Below, piece after piece: positions 43,691 to 56,166 of a stretch of DNA of 64,000 nt. The translations under genes and the position numbers were made by a program. The stretch lies in assembly GCA_017979445.1 (NCBI GenBank), contig CM030719.1:23365996-23429995 (forward strand). The letters run 5' to 3'. Every line of letters begins with the position of its first letter. The stretch's first letter is position 1. The notes under the pieces were generated by a model. It did no database searches. It was given only the letters and a program-made list of their open reading frames with translations, and had not been told where the DNA came from. Origin of the DNA: Akebia trifoliata (Eukaryota; Streptophyta; Magnoliopsida; Ranunculales; Lardizabalaceae).

Positions 43691-45814
43691 CGAGAGAAAT
43701 TTGGAGGTTTTGCTTCGGTTTGATCTTCTGTTCTACTTTGCTTACTCAGTTGGAGCGGAAGAAATTTGTCCAAATTTTGACAAACATGTGTCCGGGCACG
43801 CGTTAAAGTAAAATGCAATAAATAGACCCTGAGAAATTGAATTTTGTATCGAAAATTTCTTTAAAAAAACGGGAAAATTACTTGAAGACCCCCATGGAGT
43901 AGTCATTAGGCTATGGACGGTCTCTCAATAGTTCATTTAGTGAAATTTTTTTTTTTTTTTTTTTTTTAACTTTCCCACGATCTCATTTCACATCTATAAG
44001 GTCTTGAAATGCTCAAATTACTCTTTTCTAATCTTATTCACATAGTTAAGAATTTTTAACGACGATCTTTAATCATGAATAATGAATAAAAAATAATATT
44101 CTCTTAAATTTGAACATTTAGACATATTTTATTTTTATTTATTATTTTGATGTTTCATTAAGAAAAATGAAGAACGAAGTTAAGATTTGAATTTCTTTCT
44201 AATGATTAAGTTGTAGTTTTTTATTTGTAACTATATTTTATGCATTTTAAATGTTTCAAGGAGATTTATCCAAAATTGAACCAAAAAAATATTTTTAAAA
44301 AATGAAAAAAAAAAAATTCTAATTTACATTCACAACTTTTAATTACTCTTCAACAATTTGTTATTATTGTTGAATTCATATATAAAAAGATATTCAAAAT
44401 AAAAAATTCCTATGAACTTGATCCAAAGTTTTGAAAATGGATGATTACATAACTCCCAAATTTAAACGTAAAATCCAAATGTGAAAAGTAATTTTTTTTG
44501 AAATTTTTTTTTTCAAAGTTCATAGAATTTTGTCTTCTACAACCCTAAGGCTATGTTTGGATTGAGAGAAATGGAGAGAAGAGAAGATAAAATAAATAAG
44601 TTTCTCCCCATTTCTCTTATTTGGATTGTTAAGTGGGGAGTGAAGGAGAGAAAAAAAATGTTAATTTTCTTTTTCTTCAAAAGTGGAGAGAAGAGGAGAG
44701 AAATAGAGAGAAACTCTTATAAAATATTTTATTATTCTAACTCTGCCCCTAAATATCTTTTATGATATTTTAAAATATCTAAGTTATCCCAAATTCTCTC
44801 CTATCAATCTAAACATGGTGGAGAGAAAATGAATTTCTCTTCTCTCCACTTCTCTCGATTCAAACATAGCCTAAAGCATCTGATCATGGTTTTGAATGCC
44901 ATAATCTTGTCCTCTACAACCCTAAAGCATCTGATCATAGACTTTTAATATGGTTTTTTTTATAATTAGCACAAAAGATCAATTAAAATAATGATTTTTT
45001 ATATATATATATTAAAATCTAATTCAAATAATAAAAATAATTTTCCACGAAAGTTTTTATGATGTGCTCAAATAGTAGAAATTGATTTGCATGGCAAATG
45101 ATTTTCTAAGCAATATTTTCTCTGCAATAAAAAACACTCTTAGTAGCGCCCCCCCCGTTTTTTTTAGGCTAGTCGGACTCATTAAAACCCCTAAGAAATG
45201 ATTTCCTCATTGTGGCGTAAAAATTCTAATAGAATAATGATTTTTTGACACTCTTCAACCTGACGCTCTTTGTACGCTCTCTGCCACAGCTATAGTCTTC
45301 CTAATAGACTAAAAGAAAATAATCAAGTTGCCTAGAGACAATGGCAAGTTTTTTTTTTCAAAGGGGATGGGATGGGCAAGAGGTCAAAGAAGAATGCATT
45401 TGGGTTAGACTCTATGGAAGACCAAAGTCATGGAGTACGAAAACCCCATAGAGAGAGTCCTCGAAATTACTCGGTTGCACCCTTTTGCAGTAAATATGCT
45501 GATTTGCATCCAGCATTCTCTTCATTGGTTTGAGCATCGACCTCCTTGGCATGCATAGACAGTAAAAATCCAGCGTTCACTTTGTTTTAGTTAGCTCAAT
45601 CAATCTACAGGGAGATGAACACCACCACTTGTGACATTTTTATGAGCTTTGAAATTTAAAAACCTCATAGGCTGCTGTCAACTACATGCTACAAAATTGA
45701 ACAAATCCAGCTTCTAAAATTCCCGAGTCCTAAAAACAAATAACAAGTCATCTTTGCTCAACTTCCGTTAAAAAAAATTATTCCACGATCAAGATCGTTA
45801 TTCTTCCACGATCA
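43691..45814. other. intergenic between the 848-aa gene and KAS I
   Basis: The left end holds the promoter of the 848-aa gene. A T-run is at 43948-43968. AT-rich filler surrounds the Tourist-like MITE at 44549-44871. A C-run lies at about 45151-45157. The right end is the 3' flank of KAS I. No gene is seen. Confidence 0.55.
44549..44871. mobile_element. Tourist/PIF-Harbinger-like MITE with TAA target duplication
   Basis: The ends are 'ggctatgtttggattgagag' and 'ctctcgattcaaacatagcc', inverted repeats of about 20 bp inside longer 'gagaga'-rich arms. TAA flanks both sides (44546-44548, 44872-44874). A nearby intact duplicate of the target ('ctacaaccctaaagcatctg', 44921-44940) shows the empty site. 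Confidence 0.85.
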
Positions 45815-48800
45815 TCAAGGCTTAAATGCCGAAAACACCACAACAGAGTTGTGTCCTCCAAACCCAAAGGAATTTGAAATGGCTGCAAATAGTTAAAAAA
45901 AAAAAAAAGTTAATATCTGGTTATATATATATATGCTTGCTTTCAAATGAAATGGAAGGGGACTCTGCTTCTCACCAACATTCACTTCATGCTGCTGCTT
46001 TTCATTTGCTACAGTATTGAACTCAACAGAAGGCTCAGGATCCTGTATTCAGAGTAGAAAAAGATTGAGAACCAAATCAAATTAAACCTTGAAACTGAAA
46101 TTGATGAAAATAGAAAAATTCCTTTATAGCTGAATTTTCTTATTTCTACATTCATGGTTGGGTTAGTATATCAATGTATCTTGAACTGCTTTCTTAAGAG
46201 TGATACATACAAACTGGTTGATAGTAGGATGCAGCCACCCTGTAGTTATGGCTTTCACTGTGGCAATCGCTTCTAGGCCCCCAGATGCACCGAGGCAGTG
46301 TCCTATCATTGACTGAAGACAAACAAAAGTCTATAAGAAGCTATTAAAAGAAAAGATTAAAAAAAACACCATCTCAACTTCCCGAGTGTGAAGTTCTTTT
46401 CTTTTTTTTTTTTTTTGATACTTTTGAAAGTTAAAAAGGTAGTTTGGATTCATTTTAAAAAACTACTTTTAAAAAGTAAAAAATCATTAACTTTTTAAAA
46501 AACAAAAGGAAATTACTTTCTCCCAAAGCTAATTTTCTACTTTCTATCAAAACAGGGCCTAATCTACTATGTGGTCAAAAGAGGCACGTCTCATTTACCT
46601 TTTTATTTTTATTTTTTATGTTCTAAAGTTCAATGGCTGGAGAAGAAGTGAAGTACAAGGTAGGTTATAGGCATGATATGAAGAAGTACACCATCTACGT
46701 GGCCAATTTAGAGTATTGGTTATCATATGGATGGGCGTGGATTCGTCATGCCAACCCTCCACATGAGAGAGAGACAAGGAGAGAGATTCACCTTGGTTCC
46801 ATTCATTTTGATCTCGGAAGTGTTCTTAAACACCTTTTTGATGGCATTCACCTCAGCCAGGTCACCAGCCAGTGTGGATGTCGCATGTGCATTGATATAG
46901 TTAACCTGGAAGAAAGGCAGTCACTTCATTTTCTTTAACATGAATTGGTAAATTCGGAGGCAATTCCATTCATCTTGGTAGATATAATAATCCATAATAG
47001 AACTAGACAAAAAACATATGTGCTAAGCTTCAAATTAAGGACCACAGACAGCCTGCCAACTAAAGGGGCATTAGGATTTAACACCACTGCTTAACACACG
47101 TATAGATTAAGGGATTTTAGAACTGGTAAGAAGTGGCATGTGGACCCAAAATGCCAACATCAAAATTTACTCCCAAAGAATAAAAGCAGAATGAAAACAT
47201 GAATCAACTTGACAAAGTTGTCCAAACCATCCATCTCTACTGAAAATTTTGACCAGGAATCGGGACTCAGGATTGAATACTCCATAAAAGCAATAAGCAG
47301 AACAAAAACTTGGAAGTATGAAAGCAGGATTGGATACTTCTATAATCAATCATGAATAGATGGAAGCCCCTGTGGGGTGGGTCCACCAATCCAAGTTAAA
47401 AAAAACCATCCACATCAAAAGTTTACTCATCAAGTATGGAAGCAGAAAAAACTCTTGAAAAGTTGACATTCCCCCTAAAAACAACTCCACAAAGAGTTCC
47501 AAACCTTCCATTCTACCAATTTTTTTTTACCAGGAATCAGGACTCGGGATTGAAAACTCCTATTATCAATCCTGAGCTATGACAGTATGAAAGCAGAAAG
47601 AAATCTTGAAACTATGAAAGCAGAATTGAGTACTCTTATTACCAGTTATGAGTTTATAAAAGTGGGGATGTCTAAATTATTTCTTCCACTCTAGCAGTAG
47701 TAGTTCCACACATTGAATGGAGATGATGGTCATGGTCTAAAGCCACACATATCTTTATCAATGACGGAAACTTAGCAAAAACTTGTATAAGTCAGCATCA
47801 ACCCATCACATTTCATAATATCAGATATAGAATTGATAACAGAGAAATCAAAGAAAGCAGCAAGCGAGACCAACCATAAGGTGAATGAAAACATACACAA
47901 TAAGTTAACAAGAAGGGGAATGATGCAGGACGACAAGGGAAGAAGATGAGAAATTTGGAGGGTCAGGGAATTTGGTTACACTAGGGTTAACCCAAAAGGA
48001 TTTCGGTATCAATAAGAAAAGGGTTTGGTAATAGATTATATGGTAGATTTGGAAAAAAGATCAATGAAATAAGGGTTAAAGAAAATGAGGTAGGTTTAAG
48101 GGTAAAATAAAATGGGTTTCAAGAATCAAGAATTCAAAATTCAAGATTTCAAGGAAAAAAAAATTCAAGAATTCTTAAAAGAAAAATCAAGAAAACGGAT
48201 TTTATGAGTGATTTCTTGAAAGGAGTAGAGGGTTCTTGATGGTTTCTTGATATCTAAAAAAATAAACAAAAAAAAAAATGTAGAAAAGATGGATTGAAGA
48301 AGAATATAAAGGATAAGAAGAAGATTAAAGAAAAAACAAAAATATTTACTTTGAAATCACACCAATGATTTTCATGGTATCAACCACATTGAATGCACCA
48401 ATATTCAAAAGATAATTTTGTTTATTTCATTCATTCTCTTTCAATAGACCCTAATACAATCTATATATAAGGAAAATCAACCAAAAGTCCTAATCAAACT
48501 AAAATACTAAATAAAATAACTTAATTTTCATAACTTTCTCTCTCCTAATTCTTCAACCCTAATAAACTTAAATAAAAGATAAACTAAAGTTACTAAACTG
48601 CCTATAAAAATTATACTAAAATCATAGGCCAATAAAACATGAAAATCAGCCCAAAAACATAAAAATAAAGTCCTAAAAAATACTCCAAACTAAAAAAAAA
48701 AATAACTAAGCTAAAATAATCTCGAGTGATAAAACGATAAATCAAAAGTGAAAACCTAAATAAGTACAAATTCTTTGTCGGAACCCTTGATTGTTAACCT

Positions 48801-51800
48801 GATTTGTGTTCCGCATTAGATAGAGGAGAAAACATTATTCATAAAGTTGCACAAACATGAAGGAGAAATAAAGGGAAAACTACAAGCTTTTGTCATGTTA
48901 GAATGGCAACCTACACAATAAATTAAGGAGATAAAGGAAAGGTGGTAAAGCTATTACTAGAATGGCAACCTACACAATAAATTAAGAAGCGAAAGAAGGT
49001 ACATGCTTTTAGCATCTATTCCAATAGTTAATTAAGGGGGAAACTATCATCCTCATCATCAGCATCATCATCAAGTAAACCAAGAAAGATTTATTTTTTT
49101 ATACGAAAAATGAACATTCAAAAAACAATATGACCAGGAAGAAAGTGATTCACATCAGCAATAAGTCTATAACCAAGTCAACATAGTACAAGAAGATTAC
49201 TTAAAACTAAACAAAAAGTACCTCCTCTGGCGACACACGAGCATCTGCAAGGCTACTTTCAATACATGATGAGACACCCAATCCATCAGCTCTGGGATCT
49301 GTCATATGATAGGCATCACAGTTAATCGCACCTCCTAAGTATTCAGCAATAATTGGTGCACCACGTTTCATTGCATGTTCCAAGCTCTCCATTACCTATT
49401 ACAAAAATTACCAAACCTTCATAAACATCAGGATGTGATACCTTGGGTAATAATATAACATTCCTCATCATAAGGATCAATATGATGCTTTAGATTAAAG
49501 ATTTAAAAAAACTAATTCCACTGTCCACTTGCAATCATGCAGCACCATGATTTATAAAAATCAAAACAAAGGGGTAAGTACCAAAAGTGGCCTGGCTCAC
49601 AAGCTTCTGAAGCATAAGTCTCATGGTTATACTAGGGGTATCAATAGATCTGGTTGAGGACAAGTAACAGTATAACCAGACCATATTTAAGTAATAGTTG
49701 GGACTAAAAAGTGTAACTCAAACCCAAATAAGCAGCTTCAGACATGTGGGGTAAGGGGGCACCCATACACTTCCCCCAGGTAAAACTAGTAAAAGAATAA
49801 GAGAAATAAAAAAGAAAAGGTAAATGAGACTTACAAACAAAAAATATGATGAAATTTCTATAATGTCCAAAGCAGTTAACTAGAGGTTATTAGAATGAAG
49901 TTTCAAGACAGCAAATGTTTATAAAATGGCTGAGTCAAGAATTGCACATCCCGTAGAAAAATTGTTTTCTAGGAAGTAGATTTTCTTTGAAATAAATAAT
50001 CAGGAATTTGTTTGTTGTTGTTTTTGTTCTTGTCATTTTATATATATTAATAGATATTTTATTTATTTATTTGTTGTTTTATGGGTATTCCTGTCGTTTG
50101 GTCGAGTGCAAGAGAAGGATGGAAAACATTTTTTTGTTACAACCGAAACTTGGATCCAATTAGAAACCTGCGTAAAACCATAGTCAACCCATAGTAAATT
50201 CTACCAAAACCATCAAACCCAATCTGTTTTATACACCAAAAAGGGGTTGAGTCAGGCTACATTGTTGCTAGGAACCTTGGGGAACCATCTCTAAATAAAT
50301 GGAATGGGCTTTTTTGGATCTGATTGGAACTAAGTTGAATCCCTAACCAATCCAGTTCTGAGGTAGGTACATATCTCCCAATCATATCTGCTCTTCCAAT
50401 TTTTGTGGGTAAAACAATTTCAATTAAAAAGAGAGAAAAAGATACAACCAAGATGAAAGCTTATAAGGTATAAGGAGGTCAGCAAGACCAGCCAAGGAGC
50501 AAAATGACACAAAATCCAGTGGAACAAACAAGATAAAACAACTCAATGAAAAGCCAAAAAGCCTGACCCTCCTAAAACAAATGCTAATGATGATATCAGC
50601 GAATCCCGTCCAAAAACTATGTTGTCAGAAGAGTCCCCTTGAACTCCTCATAAAACCTAGACCATAAGAACATGTTAGCCCTAATATTCAAAATTGACCT
50701 GTCTTCCAACCACCGCAAGATATGTGTTCATGCCAGATTTTGGTTTAAGCACGACCTATTCTATGCCCTAGGGAAAGATATTGGAGAGTTTCTCAACCTT
50801 CCAAATCGATGGTCAAAATTAAGTGGGTTGTGATGGAAAGTCAGTTTCTATTATCCTAAACCATCTGACAAGTCAGTTTTCAAATTCTACCAATCTATTT
50901 TTACTGAACAGAAGGAAAAGTAAGTTTTCCAGGAAAACTTTTTTGACTTCACCGTGACACCCACTTCCTGCAGATGAAATCCAGCCAACATTGCAGTTAA
51001 AAATTCCATAAGATAAGCCCATTACAGTAATAAGAAAATAAACAATTATAGATTTTAAACAGTTAAAATTTTAAAATGACCATCAATGCACCACTGCATA
51101 CTCCTTGGCGTCACAACTTGAGGCTAAAATTGTGTGAATGACTAGCAATTCAAGGAACATAGGCTATGCCTTATCTGAATTCCCTCAAGGATGAGTGTGA
51201 TGCAATGGGGATTGGCGTTCACTGCTACCAGAATCATTCCCAGTATCACATATTAAAATGGTGCATGAGAAATAAAGCAGACAAACAAGGGCCTGGGTTG
51301 CTTTCTTGAGAGCAACACTTCAATCAAAAGGTTTGACAATCAAGTAATGGTATCAACATGCATTAGAAAACAAGGACCAAAAATAACACCACTACTCATC
51401 CCAAAAATTAAATAAATAAATAAAATACGATTGCACCACTAACACAACAGTCTCTTCTAAAACGTACCAATACTCCGGCACCTTCACCCATAACAAAGCC
51501 ATCTCGACCTTTGTCCCATGGCCTTGAAGCAGTTTGAGGATCATCATTTCTCTGTGATAAAGCCCTACATGCAACAAAACCCCCAATGCCAATGGGAATG
51601 ATTGCAGCTTCAGTTCCACCAGCAATCATTAAATCAGCTTCTCCTCGTCGAATGTGATTCGCAGCAGCATAGAAGCAATAGTTTGAGGTAGCACATGCAG
51701 TTGAAATTGAATAATTTGGACCCATCAAGCCAAGTTCAATTCCAAGCAATGCAGAACCCATGTTTGTTATGGCATAAGGAATGAAAAATGGAGTTATTTT

Positions 51801-54315
51801 CCTGTAACCTTTCTCTATTAGAGCCTGAACACCATCAGAAAACACTGTAAGACCACCCATGCCTGTTCCAACAAGTACACCAGCCCTTTCCTTGTCAATC
51901 TGCAAATAACAAAAAACAGCTATTGTAGTGAGGCAAGAAAGATGGTCCATAGAATTATCAAAGCACACTCTTGTATCAACAAACTAGAATCTCTAGGGAT
52001 TGTACTGGTGTTTTTTTTTTTTTTTTTTAAATGTGGCCTCATAGTAATTGGGTAGGATAACGTCGTTTTGGACTTTGCTTCATCTTATGGTTATTTTGAG
52101 ATGGGATCTTTTTTATCAGGGGTAGAACAGATTCTTTGGGGTCATTATTTGTTCTTGGTAAGCCTCTTTGATCGATTTGGGTTTATTTGTATCCACCTTT
52201 GTTTTCCTAATAAATTTAGACTTATAAATAAAAAGATCTATCAGGAAAATATTCCTTGCATGGGCGTTATGACAGTGCATTTATTACTTTAATCCCCCAA
52301 AAGGAGTGTACCCAAAATCAACTTGAAGATCCTAGTCTCAAGAAGCCATCACCTCTTCACTACAAGAGGCTTTTGTCCATGAGAAACAAATTTTGGATAG
52401 AATGTTGACAGCTAATAAGTTCATCAACGCCGGATTTCATACTGATTCTTAAGGAATCCTTTGCAAGTTCAACAATAAAATGTCATGTCAGTTGGAGCTT
52501 CATAGACCATATTTGAGCACAATTGGTTTGTTTTCAGATAAAGAAAATGGATAACGGTTAACGTTTCTACAACTTTGTTCGCATTTTTGGCAAATTGTTG
52601 TCCAATATGCTTCTGTTATGCGTTTGAGACAAGGGGATATCTCCCTTTGTTTCTTTCTATCAGTAGTGGAAGCCTTGAGTAGAATGATCGGTGAGATTGA
52701 ATCATGGGATACATAGTCAAGTTTCAAGAGAGCCAATTGGGTCCCTCAATATCTCATCTCCACCTTTCTGACTACTCTCTCTCATCACCATGGATGCATC
52801 GATAGAGCCAATGAGTCATGTGAGATTTATTCTTAAAAGTTTTGTAGTGTCTAAATTATGTATTAGCTTGGCACAAGGTCACATTTTCCATTTACTAGGT
52901 TTGGAGGAGATAAGTTGGGCCTTTGGGGAACCATCGAAGTGGGAAATACCTTCTATTTACTTAGGTTGTCCTCTGGGGGCATCCTATAATTAAAGATAAA
53001 TGGATCTGATGGCAAAAACAATGGATAGATGGCTTGCTTCTTGGAAGATAATCCACATGTATAGATGGGGAAAGATCACATTCTTGAAGAGCAATATCTA
53101 TAGCTTGTCGATATACACTATATATACTTAGTGTGAGAATTCAGCACTTTTCTTGGAATTTTCATCAATTTACGCTATACATAACAGAAAAGTGGAGACG
53201 ATTAGCCATAACTTTGTTTGAGAAGACAACTCCTCTTGGGATCACCAAATAAGGAAGAAAGCTGTTTTTTTGGGAGGGTCATCTCAACCTTTCCATTTGT
53301 ACCTTTTTTCCTTTCTTCATCTTATCAATCAAAGAAAAAAAAATAAGGAAGAAATTTGAATGACTGAAATTGATCTTTTGTCTCAGTTGCTAAATAGAAT
53401 TAATGGTGTTTCTTTGCATGCATCTTCTCCAGGCATTATATGCTTTGAAAGTGGTGCTCAAAAGGAAGGATTCTGGTTATCTCATTTGAAGCCATCAGTT
53501 TCCACTAAATTCAGATCAATTTTAGTGAATCTGTTTGCTTATCTTTTTAAAAATGAGATCTTTTTCTTTATGTAATTGATCTACACGAAGAAACAAGTTA
53601 ATAATTCCACTGTTCGATCAAATAAAAACTGAAAATCACAGCTGAAACGAAATATAAATTGTTCAAATGTATCAAAATGCAGCCATTTCAGAAAAATCAC
53701 ACACAAAGATACAATGCAAATTAAAAATCAAACAAGAAGTCAGGTCTGAATCAACAAACAACAACAATGCATGGGGGATATCACCAACGGAACAATGTAC
53801 CAAAGTGAATTATTGAAGAAAGAGAGAGGAAGAATAAAAAGAACCTTGGAGAGGATATCGCCACCAAGAGCGGCGTCTTCAAGGGCCTTCTTGCCTGAAA
53901 CAAGGCAGTAACGGAGGCAATCGTCGAGGCGACGATCGTTCTTTCCATCAATGTAGCCTTGAGAGGTGAATCCCCTGATCTGTCCAGCAAATCGAGTTGG
54001 GAATTTGGAGGCATCGAAGCGATCAATGAGACTGATACCACTCTCACCAGAGAGGAGACGATCGTAATAGGTATCAACATCATTGCCGAACACAGATACC
54101 AATCCCATACCAGTGATGACCACTCGTTTCTTGGGATCTTTCTCTCTCTTTGGAGCTGTTGTTGTTGTTTTTGTTGATGTTGCAGAACAGTTGATGTTCT
54201 TGAGATTGGTCCTCCATCTAGGGTTGTTGGGAAGAAGAACAAGAGGAGTTCTTCTGCGGAGAGGTTCTAAGGGGGAGACTCGTAGCGATGGAGATTGGAT
54301 TTGGAGGGTTTGCAT
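45815..54315 (-). CDS. KAS1: 3-oxoacyl-[acyl-carrier-protein] synthase I, chloroplast (KAS I)
   Basis: This enzyme condenses malonyl-ACP with acyl-ACP in plastid fatty-acid synthesis, extending C4 towards C16. Exons in transcript order: 54315-53845, 51899-51468, 49395-49222, 46905-46792, 46312-46211, 46042-45976 and 45882-45815. The sum is 1,428 nt, 475 aa, close to known plant KAS I. All sites are GT/AG and all phases fit. Residues 1 to about 50 are a basic, Ser/Thr-rich transit peptide. The enzyme starts near [16 protein letters not shown]. Active-site residues are complete: Cys226 in STACATSN, His366 in [11 protein letters not shown], Lys397 across the exon 4/5 junction, and His402 in [12 protein letters not shown]. 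The glycine loop is GFGGHN (460-465). I chose MQTLQIQ as the start; an upstream in-frame ATG would add only GA-repeat translation. Intron 1 holds a LINE relic. Confidence 0.96.
47900..48990. other. TE-like and repeated DNA in KAS I intron 3
   Basis: 48340-48800 has the feel of an LTR on the minus strand ('tatatataaggaaaatcaac', 'aatagaccctaatac', and 'gttgataccatgaaaat' read in reverse), but no ends or target duplication are clear. At 48899-48990 a phrase of about 36 bp ('agaatggcaacctacacaat') is directly repeated about 60 bp apart. Confidence 0.35.
49396..51467. other. KAS I intron 2, no embedded gene
   Basis: Mostly AT-rich. One patch, 50670-50830, keeps a plus-strand open frame of about 50 codons (reading [19 protein letters not shown]) that may be a transposon scrap. 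Nothing is identifiable. Confidence 0.4.
52060..53345 (+). mobile_element. dead LINE (non-LTR retrotransposon) in KAS I intron 1
   Basis: Reverse-transcriptase words survive in order on the plus strand: [20 protein letters not shown] (near 52620), YLGCPLGAS (near 52958), WLASWK and GKITFLKSN (53025-53100). An A-run closes it near 53333-53345. Stops and frameshifts are many. It is antisense to KAS I and far from the splice sites, so probably harmless. Confidence 0.78.
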
Positions 54316-54331
54316 GTTGTTCTCGTGCTCT

Positions 54332-54334
<3 letters not shown>

Positions 54335-54364
<30 letters not shown>
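54335..54364. repeat. (CT)n microsatellite in the KAS I leader
   Basis: A CT run of about 29 bp lies 20 bp upstream of the KAS I ATG, read as (GA)n on the coding strand. GA-rich leaders are common in plant genes. Length variation here would change the 5' UTR. Confidence 0.85.
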
Positions 54365-54369
<5 letters not shown>

Positions 54370-54650
54370 TTCGAGAAGAGAAGTGAACACGTCGAGAGAC
54401 AACTATGTTTCGAGATATTATGACATTCCCACCCTAAATGATCTCATGTAATAAATCAGTTACAACTACAGCCACAGCGCACATGCAACATAATCCAACT
54501 CTAAGCATTCAACAGCTTCCCACTCTCTATTTTCTCAGATTGAGCTGATTCAAGCAAAACCCAAAAGTTCTAATTTAAGCAGACTTTCTTGATTTAGAAA
54601 AAACAGATGTGAGTTGGGTTTTAAGAGTTGGGTTTAGTAAGGACCCGTCC

Positions 54651-55062
54651 GATTGAGATGATCAATTTTTATTACGATCCAAATCATCCTGAAGTCCAAT
54701 TGGAGAGGTCTAACGGGGAGACTTAGACAAAGCTAAAGATCAAATCATCCTAAGGTCCAACTGGGAAAGTCCAAGTCAGCTTGATCGAGATGATTTATTT
54801 CTATTACGATCCAAATCATCTTGAGTTTCAATTGGGGAGGTCTAAGGGGGAGACTTAGATCAAGTTAATGGGTTAAAGATCAAATCATCCTAAGGTCCAA
54901 ATGGAGAGGTCTAAATCAGTTCGATCGAGATGATCAATTCCTACTATAATCCAAATCATCTTGAATTCCAATTGGAGAGGTTTAAGGGAGAGACTTACAT
55001 CAAGCTAATGGGTTATAGATCAAATCATCCTAAGGTCCAATTGGGGAGGTCTAAGTCAAGGC
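54651..55062. repeat. tandem repeat, 132-140-bp unit, three copies
   Basis: Units begin 'gatygagatgat' at 54651, 54783 and 54923. Each has two sub-repeats built on 'atcaaatcatcctaaggtcc' or 'ccaaatcatcytga' with 'aattggagaggtctaa'. The array begins about 340 bp upstream of the KAS I start codon. Confidence 0.85.
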
Positions 55063-55682
55063 CAAGATTTGAGGGCTTGAGCTTGATCATCATCATTTTA
55101 TGTCGAATTAACCGATCAAATTCTATGGCTATAATTCTTCAAAATAAGAATGTATCACGCAAATTCCCCAAATACTATACATTAAGAAAACTTAGAAATA
55201 ACCTTGATTTCCAATCAATATTGCAAGCCTCGTGTGGGAAAACATCAATGCATATCCAATTTCGATTATTGCACTGCAAAATAAATGTATTGAATTGATT
55301 ATTTTTTGGAAAAATAAACTTTTTATTTGGTTGGTTCAATAGGTCCAAAAATTATTGAATTGATTCATCATTTCTTTAAAAGAAATTGATCCCATTAAGC
55401 ACGTAAAATAATGGGTTAATTCACTTTACTTATGAAATCAATTTGACCAATTCATGTACCAAAAATTAGTAAGTCAACTCACTCGCCTTATGAAAAATCA
55501 ATTTGATCAAGCCAATACCACCAAAATTCAATTAGTCGACTCACTCGCTTTGCGAAATAAAATAAAAAATGCAATCAACCTCTTTATTCACAAAAAATTA
55601 GTGAGTTGACTCGATGTATAATTGTTTTTTTCAATACACCATAAAAATGAATCGACTCGACGAATATCCTATGTGGGCTAAA
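55063..55682. other. intergenic, AT-rich, no gene
   Basis: Several 'gtcaactcactcgcttt' phrases recur between 55460 and 55620, a loose local repeat. No coding frame or element ends were found. Confidence 0.5.
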
Positions 55683-55799
55683 AGTTTCGGATTGAACTGA
55701 TTTTTGGTGAGGATTATCTATATGACGAGAAAACATTCTCACAAAAAATCAGCTAAATCCAAAACTTTTAGCTCACATAGAACAAAACACATTATAGAT
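55683..55799. mobile_element. hairpin MITE family, single-hairpin copy
   Basis: 'gctaaaagtttcggattgaa' with 'ctgatttttggtgaggatta' faces its complement ending 'aaaacttttagctcacatag'. It is cut at its right end by the solo LTR that starts at 55800. Confidence 0.7.
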
Positions 55800-56124
55800 T
55801 GTTGATGTATGTGGCTCATATTAAGTAGAACACGTATATAAAGAATACAGGTAGATGCCGAAGTGAAGTCAGAGTGGAGAAAGGAGAATTTTGCGTTCCT
55901 CGCTCTGCTTGGAACGCATAATGTACCGAACGGAATACAACTAGAATTTATTATAAATTCTTATGATGTAACCCTAATTTGACATATAGTGAAAATTCAA
56001 TTTTTCGTTTTTGTGGATGTAGGCACATCGTCGAATCACGTTAAATCTGTGTGTGTTTATTTTTATATCTTTTCTATTTTTCTCTTTCATATTATTCATC
56101 AAAATTACTGCACATATCACAACA
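55800..56124 (+). mobile_element. copia-type solo LTR with 5-bp target duplication
   Basis: It begins TGTTGATG and ends ATCACAACA (5-bp inverted TGTTG/CAACA). Flanks are 'tagat' and 'taggt', a 4-of-5 target duplication. Inside are a TATA box (cgtatataaag) and 'gatgtaggcacatcgtcgaa' with 'cacgttaaatctgtgtg' near the 3' part, familiar from plant Ty1-copia LTRs. No internal domain or second LTR is present, so recombination left a solo LTR. Confidence 0.75.
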
Positions 56125-56166
56125 TAGGTATATGTATACACGGATCCTGACCCATATATATATATA

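Noticed and set aside
46633..46938. 101-codon plus-strand open frame starting [15 protein letters not shown]
   Set aside because: Half of it is the exact antisense of KAS I exon 4 (46792-46905), whose coding sense is certain. The rest is intron.
54316..54402. Longer N-terminus for KAS I from an upstream ATG (MSLDVFTSLL)
   Set aside because: The extra residues are mostly RE repeats from the GA microsatellite, not a transit peptide. MQTLQIQ gives a normal one.
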